In this document: piece after piece, positions 44,401 to 56,457 of the stretch
How positions within the stretch are numbered: position 1 is the stretch's first letter
Layout of the letters: every line of letters begins with the position of its first letter
Source: Mortierella alpina
Taxonomy: Eukaryota > Mortierellomycota > Mortierellomycetes > Mortierellales > Mortierellaceae
Length of the DNA: 64,000 nucleotides
Reading direction: 5' to 3'
NCBI GenBank assembly: GCA_029449245.1
Contig: JANATF010000001.1
Location: forward strand, 1,612,001 to 1,676,000
Made by a program: the position numbers and the translations under genes
Notes under the pieces: generated by a model
Databases searched by the model: none
The model's input: only the letters and a program-made list of their open reading frames with translations
Told to the model about the DNA's origin: nothing

Positions 44401-45666
44401 CGGGCAAAGTAACTCCTGTAACGCTCTTGGTGATAGGTGCGCGACTTCTACCCTAGTCGAGTACTGTTCAGAGACAACACGGTTAGCAACCTTGCCTTTG
44501 CTGACCTCAAGCTACAACTTCTTGATCAGGACACTCATACGCACGTCCGTAAAATGTACATCCTGGGCAGTGAAAATGGTTGTTGGGAGGCCTTGCAACA
44601 GCAGAAATACTTCGTGGATGACATCCACCTCGTTCATGATGGGTGCCTCTTGCGCAAGACTATATTCCCTGGTCTCTCGTAACTTCGCGTTGAGGTCTGA
44701 CGCGCGCTGAATGTCAAATTCCCCCACATCCTGCAAATAGCCTCCAGACTGATGACCTACAACTTTGTCGTTACGCCAGTATTGCTGCTGCTCCAATAGC
44801 CTTAACTGTGAATCCTTCCTTGGCTCAGGTCCAGATTGTGTCCATAGCCCAAGGACGCCTAAGGCCGACTTGGCCGACTGACTTTCATTGCCACGTCCCT
44901 TATCACTTGTAGCTTTTGGTGTTGTCCTGGAGGCAACAGGCACTGCACGCGGGTTGACATCCATGTCTTCGTAATCGCTCTCGTCACTTTCTTTAGCCTC
45001 GTCTCCTGTCTCCAGATTCAGCCAGTGCTCGCCCTCAAGTGGATCCTCCTTCAATATAGCTTCCCATAATTCCTTGTTAATCTGGCTCTGGCTCTTTGAT
45101 TTCTGCGATGACTCCCTTAGTGAATCGGGCACGGTGTAGCCATGATCGCCTCTTTTGAGCATGGTTGGTGTTTCTGACAACTCTAGTAGCATCAGGAGCA
45201 TAGACGAGACCATGTTCTGTGCTGCCTCTTCCCGATCCATCTCACTGCTGGCGGCGATCGTCCTTGCGTTGTCGCCTCCTCCGAGAGATCGTGCCAGTCC
45301 TCGTAATCTCTTGAGATAGTCCTGTAGCGCCTCTGATTTTGCATCCTGCCCCTTCATTGAAAACTTCTCAGCAAGTCCTGTAATACGCTTGTTCACCACA
45401 TCGTGATCGACGGACTTGTTGCGATTCCCACCTATGCCGGTGACGTCGAACAGGTTGAGACCGACATAGCTGGAGCAGGCGTCAAAGTACTCGGTTGCAG
45501 GCTGTGCCAAGGAAATCGAGAAATGATGTTAATGCGAATGTGCGAACGTTGGTGTTTTGGGTCCTGCAGATTACTAAGTAGAACGCACTTGGAATCCTGT
45601 GGTGAGTGTGATTAGCTGCCGAGCAGGCTCAGGCAGAGTAGCTCGTTGTCTTCGCGTCGAAGACAT
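41421..45666 (-). CDS. TUBGCP5: Gamma-tubulin complex component 5 (Spc97/Spc98 family)
   Basis: Ten exons: 45666..45589, 45501..44545, 44463..44220, 44138..44031, 43955..43736, 43656..43452, 43367..42954, 42878..42687, 42579..42352, 42248..41421. They give 1,157 residues in consistent phase. The GRIP1 part holds 'INEVDVIHEVFLLLQGL'-like sequence ('APIMNEVDVIHEVFLLLQGL'). The GRIP2 part has 'LFTQSRLLWHLRGMSEFYFM', 'FWKLRLRFFSTVNDLWTYLM' and 'DLDDMIKLSQRFINVCYERC', with the N-terminal partner sequence 'VLDTQIRRFHSDIE'. These align best in memory with human GCP5. A long Glu/Gln/Ser-rich insertion (about residues 960-1060) interrupts the C-terminal helical domain. GCP5 builds the asymmetric gamma-tubulin ring complex that nucleates microtubules; budding yeast lacks it. 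The assignment to GCP5 rather than GCP4/6 is by motif resemblance. Confidence 0.82.
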
Positions 45667-45772
45667 TGTCGAGCACAAGGGAACAAAGATGCAGCAGCGC
45701 GAAAAAGGGGAGCAGCCAAAAAGCAAGCAGCTACGTGACTCGTTTCTACGATTTACATGAACTTTACAATGT

Positions 45773-46972
45773 TTATACGGATCTGTTGGCAAAACGCTCC
45801 ACGTTATCAGTAATCTTCTCAAAGACAGGGAACAGCGACGATGTTGGGAACTGCTTCACAAGATCGGTATCCATGGCTGTCAAAGTGGGGTCGATGGGGA
45901 CCCTTCCGAGAAAGTTGAGTGCGAATTCTTCCGACATGGCCTCCCCTCCACCTGCCGAGAACAGATTGTTGCACTCCTAGAATATTCATCCACAGTACGA
46001 GACGATATCAATCGATCAGTCAGTATATACGATGAAGCAGCCAAGACGAGAGCGAGCAATGTCTTGGGTCCGAGGTACTTACAGCGCAGTGTGGGCAGAT
46101 AAAGCCGCTCATGTTTTCAACCAGACCAAGGATGGGCACACCAACTTGTCTACAAAAGCTCACTTGTTTCCGCACATCCGCCAGCGCTACTGCCTGTGGG
46201 GTAGTGACCAACACCACGCCATCTGGGTTATACGCTTTGAGGTGCTCCACGATCGAAATATTCTCATCCGAAGTGCCTATTTCAATTGATCCGACGTGGT
46301 AAGTACTGCTGTCTCTTCACATTAAGCGTAAAAGAACCGATGTAGCACAGCGACGAACCCGGTGGCGTGTCCACAATCAAATAGTCAAGTTCTCCCCAGC
46401 AGGTATCAGTCAAAAACTGCCTAATCATGGCTATTCCACAAAGGGTTGAGTGAGCAGAAATGAATTAAAAAGTGGATCCGAGATCGTCAAGAGCAGCAAA
46501 AAAGAAATCTTCAGCAACGACTCCGAGCAACAACTTACCAGTCTTTTTGGGGCCACGCCAAACGACAGAGTCGTCCTTATTCTCAAGCATGAATCCAATC
46601 GACATGCAGCACAACTGTTTCTTTTCATCCGCAAACACCGGAACCCACCTAAGGTTCGTACCCGTAGTGAGATTATGCGTATGAGTCAGCAGCATATCCA
46701 GTTTTTTCGGTCTCCACGTAGAGCGTTTTTCAAGTTTGAGAGGAATGGAAAACATACCCAGCAGAAGACTGGTGGACACCTCTTCCATCGAGCCCGAGCA
46801 TCCGAGGTATGGAGGGTCCACAGAGATCGATATCGAGCACTCCGACAGTCTTGCCCCTCGCAATAAGCGACAATGCCAGTTGGGTTGTGACCGAAGACTT
46901 TCCGACACCACCCTTGCCAGACATGACAAGGATGATGTGCTTTACTCCATCGAGCTGCGGTGGTTGCTGCAT
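45773..46972 (-). CDS. CFD1: Cytosolic Fe-S cluster assembly scaffold CFD1/NUBP2
   Basis: Five exons: 46972..46758, 46648..46539, 46430..46359, 46276..46083, 45976..45773. They give 264 residues, near NUBP2's 271. The protein starts '[20 protein letters not shown]' with the deviant P-loop GKGGVGKSS, then '[18 protein letters not shown]', 'VVWRGPKKT', '[15 protein letters not shown]' and the cluster-binding CxxC 'FICPHC'. There is no N-terminal four-cysteine extension, which separates CFD1/NUBP2 from NBP35/NUBP1. CFD1 forms a heterocomplex with NBP35 to assemble [4Fe-4S] clusters for targets that include DNA polymerase epsilon, whose gene is nearby. The gene is followed by GCP5 in the same direction after 106 bp. 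Confidence 0.93.
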
Positions 46973-47181
46973 TATATGTAGGAGTTGCTGTGATTGGAAA
47001 GAGGATTTGAACGGTGCAAAGTGGTCAGGAATGTGAAGAAGCAAGGAAATAGAACATGCAAGAGTGCTTTCAGCAGGATTACTCAGCGTGCTTTCGGGAC
47101 TGTTTCGTAGTGTCTTGGTGGCGCGAACAGTGGATATTTTTTGCGGAGATGCTGATCTAGTATGTGCAAGCTACAAAGGCT

Positions 47182-50100
47182 TTATCGCCCCTGGCCTTGA
47201 TCAAGACTTTTCATAAAGTTTGTCATCGATTCGACCTGCGCTCGATTATCCTCCTTGGCGGAAGCCAATTCCTCCTGCAGATGCTCGTTCTTGGCCATCA
47301 ATTGCTGCACATCCTTTGCCAAGGCTTCCTTCTCCTTGGCTGTCTCCAGAAGCAGCTCCTTCAACAGTCCAAATTCCCGGTGCAAGCGCGCATATCGCCC
47401 GTCTGAAAGTTGGAGTTGTTCCGTGATATTTTGGACCTTGGTTTCATAGTGCTTTTTGATCAAGAACTCGCGATTCGACTGATTAGTGTTGTTGATGTTC
47501 GACGATACTAGAGCGTCGGATGTCAGTTGCATCGTTTCTTGATCAACTTCACCGACAACAATAGACCGTCTAGCGAGTGCATTGTCGATCGACCGCCGTG
47601 AGACAACGGAATCCCTGCTTTCCTTGAAGTCCTTGCCGTCCTTGCCCGCTTGGTCACTTTTTGTCTCCTTGACGTCCAATCTATTCTTCTCATCGGCATC
47701 ATCCCCGGCAACAACGCTGGGATCCTGTACAAAGTCTGCCTGTGTGCTCTCGTCAATCTGCTCGACTTCTTCGGACTGGACCGCCTTGTCCACAGTATCA
47801 ATCTTGTCTACTTGGGTAGACTCGTCCTTCGCGACTGCTGCTGTGGAGGGCTTACTTTCCTCAGTTGAAGGTGTTGCTGTCGGTACTGGCGTCGTCGCCC
47901 GTTGAGGAGTGTTTTCGCCTTTTGCTGCTCCTTGCGCACTCGTGCTTCGCATCTGCGCAGATGTCAAATCGTCATCGTGCAAGTCTGGCGAGCGTTTCAA
48001 AGGCGTACCATTGGTTTCTCGCTTTTGCTTCTTGCCCTAAATGTCAGCAACAATGCGTCGCGCGGTTAGCTTTAAGTTGAGGATATATCAACTAGATATA
48101 TATGACACACTAGAAGCTGAGCGTAATCGGGGACTTACTAGGCTCACTTTTAGATCCTCTATTTCCTGCTGCAGCTGCATGGTAAGTTCCACATGCATCT
48201 CCAGTGAGCTCGACAAAGATGCCTTTTCGTCCCTCACGATCTCCAAAGCAACTATTGGATTTGACGAACGATGTCAAAGTTAGACGGTGCGTCATCGTAC
48301 GGATGGCATCAAGAGTATCTCTTCTGTTACCTTGCGCTGAGCTCAACTCTTGCTGCCTGGAGAGGTTCGATTCCTCCGATGCTGTGATCTGAGCCCTTAA
48401 GGACTCAATCTCGGCGTGCATCTTATCAACTACGGCTGCTTGTGCTTTCAGCTCGGCCTCCTCCTTCTCCTTACGCTCCTGTTCCTCAGCCTCAGTCCTT
48501 TCCTTTGTTACTCTCTCTTCATCCTTGGTATCGCGTTTGGTATCCTCCTGTTCGAGATGCTCCTCCTCGCTAGCGCCACCTGTCGAAGCAGCAGCAGCAG
48601 CAACTGCAGCGGCGGCGGCAGCGGCGGCAGCAGCGGCCTTTTTCTTCTTGGCCTTCTTTGACAGTGGCGCCTTGTCTTTCTCTGCGTTCCCCTCATCTGC
48701 AGCATGGTCCTCGTCCTCTATTGCCGCTGCTTTGGCAGGACCCTCCTCGTGCTCTTGGACCATTGTCTCTGTCTGGATGTCTCCTGATTTCTCACTTGAC
48801 GTCCTCTTCTCCATTTCCAGGGCCAAACTCTCCTTCGTCTTTTCAAGTGTCTCCTTGGTCTCTGCAAGTTCGGCTTCCAGTGTTTCCTTGACCTGTGTCA
48901 ATTCCTTGACCCTTGTCTCTGCGTTCTTGAGGCTCAACTCCATCCCTGATAAATCCCTGGCCAAGTCAGCTCTCGTCCGTGATTCTCCTTCTTTCGCTGA
49001 CCGCTCTGCAACTTTCAACTCCTCGTACTGGACCCGAAGTTGATCTTGTTCCTTGCGTACCTTATCCAGCTCAGAATCGAGTTCTTCAATTTTGTGGATG
49101 TGGCCGTGCTCTCTTTCCGTTGCCTCTCCCCGCACAGCATCCAGATCACGCATCAGATTCTGGTTCCGCTCTTGTGCAAGCCTTCGCTGCTCCTGCTCTT
49201 GAAACAAGGTTTTTCTCAGTTCCTCCTCGGCTTGCCTCAAGCCTGAGTACTGCTGTGAGAGTTGCGCATGAGCCCTTTCCAGCTGTACTTTGTCTCGTTC
49301 GAGTGCATTGTAAGATTCCTGAAGTTGAGAGAGCTCTGACGAGATCCACTTGAAGGTTTCGAGCTCGCCCTGGAGCTTTGTATGCTCTGTCTGCAGGGAC
49401 TCCAATTCCAGCTCGACCTTCCTAAGCCGATCAATTTCGTCCTCCAGTCGGTGAGACTTTTCACGAAGATTCTGGTGCGCTCTTTGCTCGTCCTTGAGCT
49501 CGCTTTGGTGGTGCAAAAAAAATATTAAAATACGGTCGTCAAAACAATTAGATGATGCATCACTGCCAAGTTTGCTTCAATTGATGTAACCAGCACCTCA
49601 CAAACGTACCCAGCTAGGGCATCCCGAATCAGACCCAGTTCTTTCTCGACTGCCTCCTTTTCCTTACGAATCAAAGTGATTGTATCCTCGTTGGCAACTC
49701 CAGCGCGTTGGACATCCTCCTATCAAAGTTTGTCGCGGAGTTTAACAATGGCGCGTGTTGGAGTGATGAGGATCGATAGATTCTAGTTATTATGATCGAT
49801 TTACCTGCAGCTCCTGGGTTTGTTTCTCCAGCAATTGAATCTTTCCTTGAAGCTCAGTGACATGCCGTGGATATAGAGCGTTGATCTCGTAGAGCTGCTG
49901 GTGTAATTTCTCTGTACGGTTGATAGCACGGTGGTAAAAGTAGCATAGTCAACATACATCAATGGCTAAGCAATTACGTGGTATATCATCTTATCGACAT
50001 ACCATTTTCCTCTATCTTGGCCTGTAGATCTATCGTGGCAGCCTCCAGTTCCGATTGTGATTTTTCGAGATCCTTTTTGGCAGAGCCGCCGCCCATCAGC

Positions 50101-50557
50101 CACGATCCTCCTGGTTTCTAAATGCGCCTCAGCGCGTCAAGTAATCAACATGGGTGATCAGCATTGCTGCACCATGATTAGTCTACAACCACTGCGGATA
50201 TGCGCACAAAATAAACTTACGGTGGCGGCCAAACTTTGAAGGTTTTCGATGCGTTTTGTCAGGCGCTGGTTATGGAAAGAGAGAAGATCCAGGTCTTGCA
50301 GAGACTAGAGTCGAGTTCCAAAGGGCCGACAATGGCCAAGATATGTTAGTCTTCGAGAATTCAAGTCCTCGACCTTGCAATTTGGCTTGCTTCATTCACA
50401 GAGGAGCGCATAGATCACAGATGCATGAAAGCCAAGTCGAAAATCAATCCTGCCGTCGCTCTGTACCTTTCTCACTTCCTGTTCCTTTTCCTTCATAGCA
50501 GCTTGCATTACGGTATTCTCTGATTGTTCCTAAGAGATTCGACCGTGTATTTTAGTC

Positions 50558-50588
<31 letters not shown>

Positions 50589-50946
50589 GGTGCATATAGT
50601 GTACAGGACACTGAATATCCGTAGAAGAAAATGATATTACCTTGACGACTGCATTTTTCAAGATGGTGTGCTGGGCCTTCATGCTAAGGAGGCGCGTCAA
50701 TGCGCAAGAGAGGATGCTATAGTCTTAGTACCAAAAGTTGTTGCGCATTGCTGCGAGAATGCTTGGCGTTTGCTCGCGACCCTTCCTAATCCCGCGGGTT
50801 GGCTTGCCACGCGCGTGTCTGGTTTTTTTATTCCCAGAATGGACCTCCAGTGGATGGAGGGGGATTGATGGACATCAAGCGCTTTACCGACTGTAGTCCT
50901 GCAAGAGCTTGCGGTACTTCTCGGCCAATTCTTCCGAGTCGCTCAT
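47182..50946 (-). CDS. PPP1R21: PPP1R21/KLRAQ-domain coiled-coil protein (FERRY complex subunit homologue)
   Basis: Ten exons: 50946..50888, 50683..50641, 50529..50467, 50304..50221, 50117..50003, 49911..49805, 49719..49610, 49502..48331, 48251..48139, 48036..47182. They give 906 residues in frame. The N-terminus 'MSDSEELAEKYRKLLQDYSR' followed by 'MKAQHTILKNAVVKEQSE' matches the human PPP1R21 start and its KLRAQ motif. The C-terminus 'REFLIKKHYETKVQNITEQL' matches the human 'REDLIKNHY...' segment. Between them are long heptad coiled coils, an Ala/Lys low-complexity piece (about residue 560) and a Ser/Thr/Asp-rich linker, instead of the folded middle domain of the animal protein. In mammals PPP1R21 is part of the FERRY complex, a Rab5 effector linking mRNAs to early endosomes. 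Whether the fungal protein shares this role is inference. Confidence 0.82.
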
Positions 50947-51640
50947 GGTGCGCTGTTTTCCTTGTTCCAGGTCTTGAAGAGTGAATGCAAACGGCGGAAG
51001 GAAGGACGCTTTTGAGTTCGCTTGCGGTGACAGGAGTCGACCCAAAAGTGCGCCCAGGACAATGTCAGCACGTGACCAAAAAAAGAATCATCGATCCCTA
51101 TTTCTTGGCCGTTGATCGGTCATTTTTTGTTGGTTCCTCAGAAAAGAATCCACACAAATCTGCCTTTTCGCATTAAAGGACATGTGCCGAGGAAAAAGTA
51201 AAGAACCGAGACCGATCTGGGATCAAAGTACAGCGAAGAAGCGGTAACGTCCTCTTTTTCTCTTCCTCCCCCAAGGAAAGAATAACGGCCTACTGCCTTT
51301 TTTCATGTAATCTAGAAATGGAACATTCATGTGATGACATTCAGTGAGGTTTTTACCGAGGGTGTCAACGCTGGACTCCACTTTATTATATGGAAATAGT
51401 TGTCTTTTTTCTTCAAGAGTCTTTGGGCATTCTCTTTTTTTTCCGAATGCTTAGAGTGCTTTTTTGAGTAAAAACACTATTTTGGTGGTCGATCTCATCA
51501 AGGCATCGAGTTATTCAAACGAGAGCTGGGTGGGGCAACCCATCTGGTTCTTGGCTCTTTACCTGGGTCGACCCAATTTTTGGCAGCGCTCCTCGGGGTG
51601 CTTCTCTCTTTATCATCACATCTAAAACAAACGTATGTAG

Positions 51641-51671
<31 letters not shown>

Positions 51672-52362
51672 ATAAGAGTTGTGTGTGGGATGTGAACCCT
51701 CAGCATTTCTGCTGCGGCATATCCTGCTCGACTACTCGACCCTCGATCCACCGCAAACAGCGGTGTCGAATCGAGACAGGATGTATGCAAAACAGGAAGA
51801 TACAGCAAAGATGCAGGGTCAACGGACACGATGGACGCTTGAACCATGGATATTTTTCACAAAGTGTGCAGCACAGAACTCCAGCTTTCCAACTCCAGCT
51901 TTCCAACTCCAGCAACAGAAGGGGGTTTTTTTGAAAGTGAACCAAAAGATACATCTAGGAGGGACAAAATGTCTCCAAGACTGAAGCTGTAACTCGTCTC
52001 TCTTACGAGAAGCGTTGGACCGCAGTCTTTCAAGACCATCGGATCGGGCGCATATTTTTCAAGTAACTCGTCGTCGAGCAATGCTCGTGGCAAACACATC
52101 ATTGCCAGGACCTTGGGATAGATTTGGAAGATCCACCACCTGGTTGCAAGGGCAGGTTGGGATCCAAAAAAGCACGTTCATGCACTTCTATTCTCTATCA
52201 TCCTAAGCATCGTTAGGTAATGATCTCAAAAGAGCAAGGGCAAATGGCAGCAAGCAACGTCTCTTCTTCCTTCAGCATAGACGACTCTGTTTCTTTTCCT
52301 TCCATCCCCTCCGCAGCCCTGCGAAGGACTCCTGCGACTATACACCCCCATCGTTGCCCAAC
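50947..52362. other. Divergent intergenic region
   Basis: Separates the minus-strand PPP1R21 homologue from the plus-strand coiled-coil gene, so it likely holds both promoters. A (CT)n/(TG)n microsatellite lies at about 51640-51672, and 'CTCCAGCTTTCCAACTCCAG' has a short direct repeat near 51889-51912. No gene or structured RNA is recognised. Confidence 0.4.
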
Positions 52363-55300
52363 ATGCTACGTACAGCATTCATTCCCTCTCGATCCAAGAA
52401 AAGGCAGCTGTCATCTTCTACACGTTTCAAGAGCGCTTCCTCTTCAACTCTGCTCGGCGCTAGAGACGGAGCACCCTCTCACGCCGAAACAGTGGGTGAT
52501 CAGAACGTGTTACCCCTGAATGCTGCTGTCAAGCAACCGCAGGGTTGTCCACTAGCACCACCGTCGCCTGCCTTTCTGAACGAACCGGAAGACAACCTCA
52601 TTCCCACAAATAGCAAAAGTCCCCGACATCGATGGTCGCCGGTAGTGCACACCATTATAGTATGTCTTTGTTCATCGGATCCAGCAATCCAACAAAATGC
52701 TCGCCTTGAACCGTATAACCGTTCCTCACAGTCCTCATTTTTTTCTGTAATCACACATAGGAGATTGCTGAACCTTTTTCGGAGGCCAAGCGGTAACTTT
52801 CACGTAAAGGGGCAAGCTCAGACATCGAATATTGAAGCTCGGTCAAACTAACTTTCCTTTCATCGTCTCATTGTATGAAAAGGTCGAAGGAACTCTTTGG
52901 CGATGATACGGAAGACCAGCAACGGGAACAGGTAACCTTCAGTTGAGGTTTGTGTGCGTTTTTTTGTTACGGGTCGTGTTTATGAAAAGACATACCAATG
53001 AATTGTCCCTGTTGTGCATACTTAGAACATTGGCCGTCAAGGGCTGGCAATACTCGATCAAAGCACGCAGGAACTACTCGCGCCCGCTCTTGAGGTAAGT
53101 GACAAACTCAGTTGGATTTAAAAGCTGCGCCTTGCACACCCGACGAGCCCTAACCGTTGTCACCATCGCCGTTGTATATGTTAGCCTAATGTTGTATTGC
53201 GCCATGACCCTACTCAAGAGGGTGAAGATATCACGCTTGATGTACTTTGGAGAGAGATACAGCGCTTGGCTCTCCATGAATTCGGTCAACCTGGAAAGCA
53301 CTTTCCATACCCTGCTATTCTTGAGGTAATCCGGCATAGATACGACCCTGCGTTATGACCTGCGCTTCGAGATACTGACTCTTTGATGAAAAAGGCGTAT
53401 GTATTGGCAACTTAGTTTCTAATCGAAATCTCTCTAGCCTTTGCACCAACGCCTCTACGACTACTATATCTGCTTAAAGAGTGCCAGGAAGAAGCTTGCA
53501 ACCCTTTCCAAGATCAGGCCTGTAGATCATGCGAAAGCAACATCTGCCTCGTTGGACCCATTGCACCCTTCTTCCAGGCGCTCTGTCGACTTTGTATTCA
53601 CCTCTAAGGCTATGCCTGTTGATTCTATCGGGCAAGGCACAGGTGGTCCTTCCGAGCCCTTGGAATTAGAAACGGCTCTACTCTCAGTCTCAGCGAGGCA
53701 ATCACAAGCAAGAGTTTCGGATTTGGAACACCAGCTATTCCTCTCCAGACGAGCGCACCATGCGCTGCTCAAGGAACATATTCTCAACTTTCGCTCCATT
53801 GCATCGTCTCCTTTCCCTGGACCGGCAGTCATGGCAGCCAAGATCTCGGCCACTGATACGAAAGTGATGGAGAACGTCCTGGCCACTGTGGCCTTTAATG
53901 CTAGATCGCTCGTGAAACATCCACCATCGAATATCGAAGGCTGTGATTACCCTCCAGACCCAAATCCTGGACAGAAGCCACCCTGCCAAGATAGACCCGA
54001 CATGGCTTCAGTGCTTCCTCCGTCTACATCCAACACACCAGTAGCGACGTTGGGGTCTGACAGGTCCCTAATGGGCAATGAACCTCAGTCAATGCTAAGC
54101 GAGGCCACGACTCGTCTCCTCTGTGCCGAAACCGAGTTAGGGATGCTCATGCTTGTCATGGCGCAGAATGCAGAGGATATCTCGGGTCTAGAGGAAGAGG
54201 TGTCCAGGAAGCAGATGGAACTGACTCATCACCGCCAGTTGTTTGCATACTTGCTGGAGTCGATACCTCTAGGTTTCGAAGTACAGATTCAGGGAAGTCA
54301 GCTGCAAGCCAACGAGTTGGAGAATCGCATCGCAGTGCTAGAAGGAGAAAAACTACTGGTCGAAAAGCAGAGTAGGGCACTGGAAGATGGGGTGAAAGAG
54401 TTGGTAGAACTCCTTTCAGAAAGTCGGGAGATACAAAAGACGAGTGAACAAGAACAGCAGAGGCGCGTCCAAGCTTTTGAATCAACGATTGAGGATCTCC
54501 GGTCAGAACTCGCATTTCAAGACTTCAAGATCTTGGAGCTGTCGGAACAGTCGGAACTTGACATTCAGAGCAGAAAGGCATTCTCGGAGTGCAAACAAGA
54601 GGCCAATGAGTTCAAGGAACGGTTGCGAGGTGCAACGGAGCAAGCCGCAGAGGATGGACAACACATGCTGGACCATCTGGAAAAGCAGCACAAAAAGAGG
54701 AATGCACATCTTTACGCGTGTCTGGTCAAGGCCCAAAAGGCCAATAAGCGACTGAATAAGGAGTTGTCGACTCTGGCAGTCAAGATTATGCGCGTGGAGG
54801 CGCTCAATGATGAGCTTTCGGACCAGGCAAGGAAGGAGCGGGAGAAGATTATCGCAATGCAGGAGGAAGCTACCTCGATCCGCGAGCTACAATGTGCCAG
54901 TGATCAACAACCTTCTTTCGCAGGCGTAATCCCATCCCCACCCGCAAAAGACCACGACTTTGAATCTCAAAAGGAGCTCAAGGCACGGATCACAGCTCTT
55001 GAGATCCAGATCGACGAGCTCACGTCTAATCTCCGGCTCAAGGAACTTGAACTTGAGCAGGCGCAGGAAGAGACTGAGCGGCTCATGCTCCAACATGAGG
55101 AGGATCTTGCGTCGCAGAAGCAAGCCCATCAAGAAGAGATGCAAAGATTTAGCGAGGAGAAGAAGCTTCAAGCCCAGCGGGAGCGCACTTGTACTGCGGC
55201 ATCGGTGACAGTTTTTCAAAACATGGCGACCAAGCTGCAAAACGAGTTGACGGAAACCCAGGAAAAGCTGCGGGATACGACTCTTTGTTGGGGTCATACC

Positions 55301-55537
55301 AAAGAGCTGCTCCAAAAGTGCGAGCAGTCATACCGTCGACGCAAGAAGGACCTTGAAGAGACAACGAAGAACCTGCATGAGGTGGAGGAGACAGTGGTCA
55401 AGCTGAGTGATGCGATTGGACTGCTCGAGATGGAAAGAGAGGCAAACATGGTTCTGGTTCGGACTTTAGAGGACAAGGACCGGGAGATGAGGGACATGGA
55501 GTATCGGCTGCGCTTGCTCGAGGAGGAGCGCGAGTGA
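52363..55537 (+). CDS. Long coiled-coil protein, unrecognised
   Basis: Six exons: 52363..52659, 52761..52792, 52883..52931, 53026..53094, 53185..53325, 53438..55537. They give 895 residues in consistent phase. The N-terminal 100 residues are Ser/Pro/basic and probably disordered. Short exons then encode 'NIGRQGLAILDQSTQELLAP' and 'DVLWREIQRLALHEFGQPGK', a conserved-looking helical part. From about residue 330 to the end the protein is nearly continuous heptad coiled coil (Glu/Lys/Gln-rich, Leu-spaced) with a central break around 'SFAGVIPSPPAKD'. There is no membrane segment, enzyme motif or known domain. The architecture suggests a cytoskeletal, septal or organelle tether, but that is only a guess. 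The exon-1 start ATG is the first in a long open frame; an earlier exon cannot be excluded. Confidence 0.75.
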
Positions 55538-55718
55538 GGGGAAGGGTGCGAGCTTGTTGACTAGATACATGTAGAGCGTACTCTCGGTGCTGACCAAAAT
55601 AAGCACCTTCCTCCGACTCCCGAGATTGTGATCCTGAGGGCGGCGAAAATTGGGCACGGATGCTGCGCACGTCGGCTAGAAATTTAGACGCGCTCGTCGA
55701 TCGCTCCTTCTCGAATCT

Positions 55719-55726
55719 TATATAAG
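55719..55726 (+). promoter_or_regulatory. TATA box (TATATAAG)
   Basis: TATATAAG about 105 nt upstream of the ATG at 55832, within a CT/CA-rich leader with repeated CCCACAAC. It supports the small membrane protein as a transcribed gene. Confidence 0.5.
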
Positions 55727-55831
55727 ATACGCTCCGCCTCTCGTTCCCCACAGCCCACAACCCACAACCCACAACACAAACATTCAGTGCACTGCCACAT
55801 TTTGTCCGTTCCCTCCAGTCCACATCAAGCC

Positions 55832-56311
55832 ATGTCCAGCCACAGCAGCACCAGCAAACGCTCCCCCTCCTCCGCCGACTCGGTCCCATATCGATCCTCG
55901 CCCTGGCCAGCTCGTTTCCTGATCATGACCGGCCATGTCCACAATATTGTGGGCCTCCTCATCCACAGGATCCGCAACCCCTTCATAGAGGCACTTATGG
56001 ACGGATACGTCAACCAGCTCGGCTCGACCATGGAGCGCCGCCACGCATTCTGGTTCTTTATGGGCGGTGTGAACATGATCTTGATGGGCAAGCTTGTTCA
56101 GTGGTACTTGACTCCAGAGGTGAAACACGACGAAAACCTCCGTGACTTGAAGGACAAGCCCCTTGACCGCCTCCAGCGCTCCAGAAAAGTCGTACCTCGC
56201 GAGCTTGGCATCTGGTTTATTGGTATAGGGATCGCTGGTGCTGCAGCGCTCCCCAAGAGCGGCTTCTATCTACTCATCGCCCAAGGACTAGGCATCCTTC
56301 TCTCGAAATAG
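55832..56311 (+). CDS. Small membrane protein, DUF6463-like
   Basis: 159 residues, single exon. I chose the ATG at 55832 (context CAAGCC-ATG-T) over upstream non-ATG extension. A Ser-rich N-terminus precedes 'RFLIMTGHVHNIVGLLIHRI' (membrane helix 1 with Gly-His), 'RRHAFWFFMGGVNMILMGKL' (helix 2) and 'RELGIWFIGIGIAGAAALPK' plus 'FYLLIAQGLGILL' (helices 3-4). The 'GHxHxxxGL', 'FWFF.GG' and late hydrophobic pattern resembles the DUF6463 family of four-helix membrane proteins, whose function is unknown. The family call is tentative. Confidence 0.65.
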   Translation: MSSHSSTSKRSPSSADSVPYRSSPWPARFLIMTGHVHNIVGLLIHRIRNPFIEALMDGYVNQLGSTMERRHAFWFFMGGVNMILMGKLVQWYLTPEVKHDENLRDLKDKPLDRLQRSRKVVPRELGIWFIGIGIAGAAALPKSGFYLLIAQGLGILLSK

Positions 56312-56457
56312 ATATATTAAATCAAAGTATTTTGTAAGCGATGCGATCAAAGGCGCTCTTGGTTATGGTGCTGATATTAAAGTGAGGTAGAGGTGCTGAG
56401 TAGTGTAGTAACTCAACCCAATTTTGTACGGCCCTAACCAACGTATTATCATTTCAC

